DNA of 10,750 nucleotides from Deltaproteobacteria bacterium. Its GTDB lineage: Bacteria; Desulfobacterota_C; Deferrisomatia; Deferrisomatales; JACRMM01. Below the pieces are notes generated by a model. The model was not told the origin of the DNA, did not search any database, and saw only the letters and a list, made by a program, of their open reading frames with translations. How positions within the stretch are numbered: the first letter of the stretch is position 1; every line of letters begins with the position of its first letter. The stretch lies in the NCBI GenBank assembly GCA_016218905.1, contig JACRCS010001038.1:1-10750 (forward strand). Direction: 5' to 3'. Below are positions 6,313 through 10,750 of the stretch, one piece after another. The position numbers were made by a program, and so were the translations under genes.

Positions 6313-6744
6313 CTAGGTATCCAGAATCACCGTCGTCTCCCATCCCTCGGGGGCCTTCTCCACCCGGAAGCGATGGAGGGTCACGGCTTTCACGTCCACC
6401 AGGAGTTCGTGCCGGCTCGGATCGATCGCCTCGCCTCGGGCTATGCCGCTCAAGGAGAATCGCCCGTCGGTTTCCACGATACGAAGATCCGCCACTCGCA
6501 GGAGCAGGCACTGCGCGTCCTTGTAGAAGATGATTTCCTGCAGGAGTTCGAAGAGGAGCAGGTCAATGGCATCGGCCTCCAGACGCAGCTGCCTCTCCTC
6601 CTGGGGCACAACTGACTCCAAGTCCTCCACCATGACGTTCAGGGTCGCGTCGGCAGCCGCCGCGAAGAGCTCCTCCAAGGTCGCGCCCCACGCCTCGAAG
6701 GCTGCGTCGGCGATGGCGATGTCCTCCAGGTACCGGTAGGGCAT
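6313..6744 (-). CDS. Archease, activator of RtcB RNA ligase
   Basis: A 143-residue archease. Archease helps the RNA ligase RtcB complete repeated rounds of GTP-dependent guanylylation when it joins 2',3'-cyclic phosphate to 5'-OH RNA ends; it is cytoplasmic. The family N-terminus ([20 protein letters not shown]), the helix [16 protein letters not shown], the hallmark segment [10 protein letters not shown] with Lys119, and the C-terminal Asp142 (VILDT) are all visible, and the length is normal. The ATG at 6744 is chosen because GAGGAAGG stands just before it and homologues begin Met-Pro-Tyr; an ATG five codons earlier (6759) is possible. It starts only about 14 bases after recognisable RtcB sequence ends. 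It is intact while its partner gene is broken, so its present role is uncertain unless another rtcB exists in the genome. Confidence 0.93.
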   Translation of the reverse strand: MPYRYLEDIAIADAAFEAWGATLEELFAAAADATLNVMVEDLESVVPQEERQLRLEADAIDLLLFELLQEIIFYKDAQCLLLRVADLRIVETDGRFSLSGIARGEAIDPSRHELLVDVKAVTLHRFRVEKAPEGWETTVILDT

Positions 6745-7108
6745 GGCCTTCCTCACCATGTGGCTCCACCTCCTCCTGGGTGAGGCTCGTGAGCACGAGC
6801 CACATCCCGCAGTTCACGTCGAAGCCAATGCCTCCCGGGGAGATCACACCCCTGTCGGGATCCATGGCGGCCACGCCCCCTATGGGGAAGCCATAGGCCC
6901 AGTGGCCGTCGGGCACGCAGTGGGCGAACCGGAGGATTCCGGGGAGGGTCGCCACGTTGGTGATCTGGTCGAAGACCCCCTCGTCCATGTCGGCGAGGAG
7001 GCTCGCGGTGGCATAGATCTTCGCCGGCACCCGCATGCCCTGTCTGTAAGAGGTGGGAAGCTCCCAGACCGTGTCGGAGATTCTCCGCATCTCCTGGGGA
7101 ACGGGCAT
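6563..7108 (-). pseudogene. rtcB: RtcB RNA ligase, N-terminal fragment only
   Basis: RtcB ligates RNA 3'-phosphate or 2',3'-cyclic phosphate ends to 5'-OH ends, in tRNA splicing or RNA repair. Residues 1 to about 117 match the family N-terminus clearly: [53 protein letters not shown] and [15 protein letters not shown], with metal ligands Asp97 and Cys100. After [11 protein letters not shown] (about 6758) homology stops and the open frame simply runs antiframe through the archease gene to a stop at 6563. A complete RtcB has about 480 residues, so the ligand histidines and the guanylylated His are missing. The ATG at 7108 has GAGGAG six bases upstream and begins two bases after the stop of the hydroxylase gene. 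It cannot be an active ligase as it stands. Internal deletion in a former rtcB-archease pair, or an assembly collapse, are the likely explanations. Confidence 0.85.
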
Positions 7109-7110
7109 AA

Positions 7111-9139
7111 TCAGCTCCTCGTCGCCTCGAGGGGAAGACTCCGGATCCGCTTCCCGGTGGCGGCAAAGTAGGCGTTTACCACAGCGGGCGCGAGCGGGGG
7201 GACTCCAGGCTCTCCGACTCCGCCCGGCGCTTCGGAGCTCGGCATCCTGTGGACCTCGATCTTCGGGGTCTCGCCGATCCGGAGGAGTGGGTAGTCGCGG
7301 AAGTTGCGCTGCCGAACCGCGCCGTCTTGGATGGTAATCCTGCCCCGAAGCGCAGCCGAGAGCCCGAAGAGGATACCCCCCTCCATCTGGGCCTCGACGA
7401 TCCCGGGGTGGACGACCCGCCCGCAGTCCACGGCGCAGACCACCCGGTGAACCCGGACGCGGCCATCCGCCGGCGCCAAAACCTCGACCACCTGCGCCAC
7501 GTAGCTTCCGAAGGAGGCGTGGACGGCGATGCCCCGGCCCACGCCGGGGGAAAGCGGCCCGCCCCAGCCTGCCTTATCGGCCGCGAGTTCCAAGACGGCG
7601 CGGAGGCGGTCGTGTTTGGCGAGAAGCCTCCGGCGAAGCTCGAACGGGTCTCTCCCGCAGGCCTCGGCCACCTCGTCCAGGAAGCACTCGACCACGAAGG
7701 CGTTTTGGGAGTGGCCCACCGAGCGCCAAAAGCCCACGGGCACGCCGACCTCCCTCTGAGCGTATTCGACCCGGAGGTTCGGGATGTCATAGGGGAACTC
7801 CTGCGCGCCTTCGACCGATGAGGGGTCGATTCGCCCTCGCACGGCTTCGGGGCGCAGGCGAGCGAGGATCGAAGGCCCCGCGATGCGATGAAACCAGGCG
7901 GCAGGCATGCCGTCGGGACCGATTCCCGCTGCCACCCGGTGCGCGGTGGCCGGCCGATAGACGTCGTGACGCAGGTCGTCCTCGCGGGTCCAGACGACCT
8001 GGACCGGTGCGCCGACGGCCATGGAGATCTCCACCGCCTCCGCCACGAAGTCCTGCTCCAGGCGCCTCCCGAAGCCGCCGCCGAGACGGGTCGTGTGGAC
8101 CTCCACGGCCTCCGGGGGAAGACCGGCAATCCGGCTCGCCGTCTGCTGGGCCGAGGTCTGATCCTGCGTGGGAGCCCAGAGGAGGCAGCGGTTCGGGAGC
8201 ACGTGGGCCGTGCAATTCATCGGCTCCATGGTCGCATGGGCGAGAAAGGGCGCTTCGTAGACGGCCTCGACCTGCCGCTGGCAGCGGGCCAGGGAAGCCG
8301 GGACGTCGCCCTCGGATCGAGCGACGTCGCCGGGTTCCTGAAGGGCTTCCCGGAGAAGCCCTTCGATCTCCTCGCTCCCGCGCCCGGCGTTCTCACCCCG
8401 ATCGAGATCGATCTTCAGGGCTTTTCGGCCGGCCTGGGCCGCCCGGAAGGAGTCCGCGACCACCGCGATACCGGTCGCGATGGGGACGACGTGCCGGACG
8501 CCCGGAATAGCCCTGGCGGGCGCGTCGTCGAAGCGCGCGACCCTGCCGCCGAAGGTCGGGCAGCGGGCGACGACGGCGAAGAGCATTCCGGGCACCCGCA
8601 CGTCCAGCCCGAAGACCGCGCTGCCGTCCAACGTGGCAACGGTGGCGGTCCCCGGGGCGACCGAGCCGATGAGCCGGAACTCGGCGGGATCCTTCAGCCG
8701 TGGATTCTTCTGCAGCGGGATCCCCGAGGCCTCGGCGACCAGGGCGCCGAAGCCGAGCCGCCTTCCGGTCGCCGGGTGGCGGACCTTACCGTCCCGAGCC
8801 TCGCACTCCCCGGGCCCGACGCCCCAACGCCCGGCAGCCGCGGCCACAAGTGCCTCCCGCGCCTGGGCTCCGGCCTTGCGGAAGGGCTCCCACGCTGCCC
8901 TCACGCTCGTGCTGCCCACCCGTCGCCTGCCTGCCGAGCAGGGGGTTCTCGAATTCGGGGCCCGCCGGGGCCTGCTCCACTCGCACGCGGGACCAGTCCG
9001 CCTCGAGTTCCTCGGCCACGAGCATCGGGAGCGCGGTCAGGACACCCTGGCCCATCTCCGACCTGGGCACGATCACGGTGACCGTGCCGTCGGGGTCGAT
9101 TCGCAGGAACGGGCTCGGGTGGAACGACGTGTCAGCCAT
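7111..9139 (-). pseudogene. IorB-type molybdopterin-binding hydroxylase large subunit, one frameshift
   Basis: Large subunit of a xanthine-dehydrogenase-family molybdenum hydroxylase, closest in motifs to isoquinoline 1-oxidoreductase beta subunits, which hydroxylate heterocycles or aldehydes. The reconstructed protein is about 675 residues. The N-terminal piece from the ATG at 9139 (FLRIDPDGTVTVIVPRSEMG, then LPMLVAEELEADWSRVRVEQ and LLGRQATGG) joins to STSVRAAWEPFRKAG after removing one G near 8915-8917. Further motifs are ATMEPMNC (about 302-309), the cofactor loop LGGGFGRR (352-359), GFWRSVGHSQNAF, and the catalytic Glu643 in [12 protein letters not shown]. Unlike typical IorB, no twin-arginine signal is seen; a TAA stands four codons before the ATG, and no good Shine-Dalgarno precedes it. 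The 2Fe-2S partner subunit is not in this window. The stop is two bases from the rtcB ATG. If the frameshift is real, a GTG at 8919 would still give 602 residues. Confidence 0.85.
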
Positions 9140-9259
9140 GGGAGCGTGAGCTTACGGGCACCCGAAGCCGCGTCAAGGTCCCCCCTGGGACCGATTGGCC
9201 GGCGCTGGGCGCGGCCTTCCCCGAGGCTTCCGCCCCCCGATGGCACCTCTCGAAGATCT

Positions 9260-9789
9260 TCAGGCGGCCAGGGCGTCACGTCCCGCGCAGTATCGCCGAA
9301 ACCAAGCGAGCGCCAGCCGCGACGCCTCCTCCTGCGCCCCCCCTGCTGCTCGAAGAGATGGGTAGCCCGGGGGACGATCTTCATCTCCTTGGCAGCATGG
9401 AATTGCGCGAGGGCCTGCCGGTTCAGGCGGACCACCACGTCGTCGAACTCACCGACGATGAGCAGGGTAGGCGCCAGGACGCGTCCGAGGGCGTCCTCGG
9501 CAAGGTCCGGCCGACCGCCTCGGGACACTCTGGCGGAGATGGCTGCCCCCTGTTCACTGCCCGCCCTCAGGGCGGCCGCCGCTCCGGTGCTTGCACCGAA
9601 GTAGCCGATCGAGGCCCCCTGGGTCTCCGGCTGCTCCTTGAGCCAGGCCGTGGCGGCGTCCAGACGCCTCGTCAGGAGGGCGATATCGAAGCGGGTCTGG
9701 ACCGCTACGTCCTCCAGCGGCGTGAAGCAGGAAGGCTTGCGATGTCGGGAATGCGAAGGTGAGGTGCAGAAGATCCTGTCTTCGCTCAG
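9260..9789 (-). pseudogene. Alpha/beta hydrolase (dienelactone hydrolase-like), broken frame, N-terminus unresolved
   Basis: A continuous frame from about 9789 to 9340 contains TPLEDVAVQTRFDIALLTRR, LDAATAWLKEQPE, the nucleophile elbow region SIGYFGASTGAAAAL (Ser in G-A-S-T-G), SRGGRPDL, the acid-bearing strand PTLLIVGEFDDVV, and the histidine segment RATHLFEQQG. These are the usual order of a dienelactone-hydrolase-like alpha/beta hydrolase. At the run of seven C (plus strand 9337-9343) the frame breaks; one base more puts the normal ending (AQEEASRLALAWFRRY) in frame, closing at the TGA at 9262-9260. The N-terminal oxyanion segment (His-Gly-x-Gly) is not visible upstream and no start codon was found, so the 5' part is either degraded or hidden by further indels; sequence up to 9865 may belong to it. 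The candidate catalytic Ser, Asp and His are all present. Members hydrolyse esters or lactones; the substrate is unknown. Confidence 0.72.
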
Positions 9790-10139
9790 CTACAAAGCTC
9801 GCGATGAAGTCCGCAGCCAGCTTCCCAAGGGTGAACAACGTGAACTTTGTACTGAATGCAGACAAGAAGGCGGCAGTTGCCCGCTAACGGCGTGAGACTG
9901 TCGAGAGGAACTGCCGGTTCTGAGTCTCCTCCCGCACCGGATTTGTTCTTGCGTCAGTGCGCCAAGGAGCGCATCGGCTTGCTTTCGAGGCTTCCAGAAC
10001 AAGGAATCTTGAACATCTACCCGGCAGAAGCGGAGGAATCCGCCCCCGTTGGTGGCGCCCATCCTGCGAGGTTGCTCCTGCTCGAGCCGATTTCCACGTC
10101 TCGAGCGCGGCTGGGTGACTTCACCCTGGCGCCGCATTC
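9790..10139. other. Spacer after capA-like gene, no supported gene
   Basis: About 350 bases with no recognisable protein. A minus-strand frame runs through it from the antisense side of the capA-like gene, and a plus-strand 95-codon frame also crosses it; neither shows a domain. Two CTCGAG palindromes stand at 10081-10086 and 10100-10105. The low-coordinate end may contain the decayed N-terminal part of the hydrolase gene. I checked for a tRNA-like T-arm motif and found none. Confidence 0.35.
10113..10126 (-). terminator. Small inverted repeat just downstream of the capA-like gene
   Basis: GGGTGA (10113-10118) and TCACCC (10121-10126) are exact complements with a two-base centre, so the transcript could form a five- to six-pair hairpin about 14 bases after the capA-like stop. 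There is no T-run after it on the minus strand. Its position suggests a 3'-end structure but proof is lacking. Confidence 0.25.
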
Positions 10140-10750
10140 TTAGGCCCTTCCCCAGTCGAGAGCCAGTTCCCCCCCCTCTGCCAGCCGCACGGTCGTATGG
10201 AATGCCTTCCCCTCCCGGCTGAGGACCTCCGCGAGCCACGTCGCATCCTCCGGGCTCGCACGCGCGACCTGGAATCGCCGCAATTGGGTCGCGCGCATGC
10301 GGAGCGAGGCGAGCCGGCCCGAGCCGGCGTCTACCTCGGCGAAGTACATGAGACCCAGGTCGCCCCGGAACGCCTCGTAGCCGTCGATTCCTTCGTAGTC
10401 GTTGATGAAATCGCCACAGCCATACAGGATGAGCTTGCCCCGGTATACCTCGATTGCCTTGGGGTGGTGGGACGAATGGCCGTGGACCACGTCCACCCCC
10501 GTCTTGGCCAAGAGCCTTCGCGCGAACCTCCTCTCCTCGGAAGAGATCCCGTATCCCCAGTTGCCTCCCCAGTGGACGGAGAGGACGACCACGTCGCCTG
10601 GCTGCTTGACCGAACGCACCTGATTCGCGATGTCGCGGGCCGCAGAGTCCGAGAAATCCGGCAAGAGGCTGACCCCGGGCCGCTGCGCCGAGGCCGCCCA
10701 CGCGAGGGGAATGCCACTCGTGGGCGATCCCCAGGAGAAGACCAGCACCC
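10140..10750 (-). CDS. CapA-family (PGA_cap) protein, 3' part; gene continues beyond the window
   Basis: The C-terminal about 203 residues of a CapA-type protein. The family has a metallophosphatase fold and includes the poly-gamma-glutamate synthesis protein CapA; many members are of unknown function. The visible motifs, numbered from the first residue read, are VFSWGSPTSGIP (3-14), VVLSVHWGGNWGYGI (54-68) and VVHGHSSHHPKAIEVYRGK (87-105) with its cluster of metal-type histidines, then LILYGCGDFINDYEGIDGYE and GDLGLMYF. The first metal-binding motifs near the N-terminus would lie beyond position 10750. The frame is unbroken and closes at a TAG at 10140. The apparent GTG at 10748 is internal, since conserved sequence runs right to the edge. 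It is separated by 350 bases from the hydrolase and need not be in the same transcript. Confidence 0.92.
   Translation of the reverse strand, partial: VLVFSWGSPTSGIPLAWAASAQRPGVSLLPDFSDSAARDIANQVRSVKQPGDVVVLSVHWGGNWGYGISSEERRFARRLLAKTGVDVVHGHSSHHPKAIEVYRGKLILYGCGDFINDYEGIDGYEAFRGDLGLMYFAEVDAGSGRLASLRMRATQLRRFQVARASPEDATWLAEVLSREGKAFHTTVRLAEGGELALDWGRA

Noticed and set aside
4819..6615. 598-codon plus-strand open frame
   Set aside because: Crosses the phosphoribosyltransferase, the small membrane gene and archease in antisense, with low-complexity Arg/Ser/Pro composition and no motif.
7888..9081. 397-codon plus-strand open frame opposite the hydroxylase
   Set aside because: Lies wholly antisense to sequence with clear molybdenum hydroxylase motifs; no domain of its own.
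9866..10139. Possible tRNA or intron-like RNA in the spacer
   Set aside because: No T-arm motif or cloverleaf pairing found, and no recognisable intron domain; only short palindromes.
9790..10701. 303-codon minus-strand open frame overlapping the capA-like gene
   Set aside because: In the overlapping part the other frame carries unmistakable CapA-family motifs; this frame is Gly/Arg-rich and without a domain.

Overview
This is a G+C-rich bacterial window in which almost every recognisable gene lies on the minus strand, so the biological order runs from high to low coordinates. The gene content (B12-dependent ribonucleotide reductase, archease/RtcB, IorB-type molybdenum hydroxylase, CapA family protein, PRPP-type phosphoribosyltransferase) and the codon use fit an uncultured high-GC lineage such as a Rokubacteria-, Desulfobacterota- or Acidobacteria-like organism. 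That placement is inference; nothing here identifies a taxon. I see no tRNA, rRNA, CRISPR array, transposase or phage gene.

Layout, minus strand from the right edge: 3' part of a capA-like gene (10750-10140); a 350-base stretch without a clear gene; a frame-broken alpha/beta (dienelactone-type) hydrolase (about 9789-9260); an IorB-type molybdopterin-binding hydroxylase subunit with one frameshift near its N-terminus (9139-7111); an RtcB RNA ligase remnant that keeps only about the first 117 residues (7108 to about 6758), with an intact archease gene beginning almost at the break (6744-6313); a gene-poor gap; a 73-residue one-helix membrane protein (5897-5676); a phosphoribosyltransferase with two frameshifts (5608-4870); a 52-residue unknown protein (4873-4715); an adenosylcobalamin-dependent ribonucleoside-triphosphate reductase (4715-2412); an FMN-binding split-barrel (PNPOx-like) protein with one frameshift (2223-1811); and a gamma-carbonic-anhydrase-like hexapeptide protein (1768-1247). 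The first 1.2 kb hold one small unknown plus-strand gene, apparently frameshifted (538-865), and otherwise no supported gene.

Two tightly packed units stand out. The phosphoribosyltransferase, the 52-residue protein and the reductase overlap at stop/start codons (ATGA, then TGATG), so they are probably translated as a coupled unit. The hydroxylase, rtcB remnant and archease are also nearly contiguous. Loss of about three quarters of RtcB leaves the archease without its usual partner in this window.

Six probable single-base reading-frame breaks occur in five otherwise well conserved or coding-like genes, and at least four lie in or next to runs of G or C. This may be real decay, but it equally fits uncorrected indels in the underlying assembly. 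The frameshifted genes are therefore given as reconstructed spans and should not be read as proven pseudogenes.
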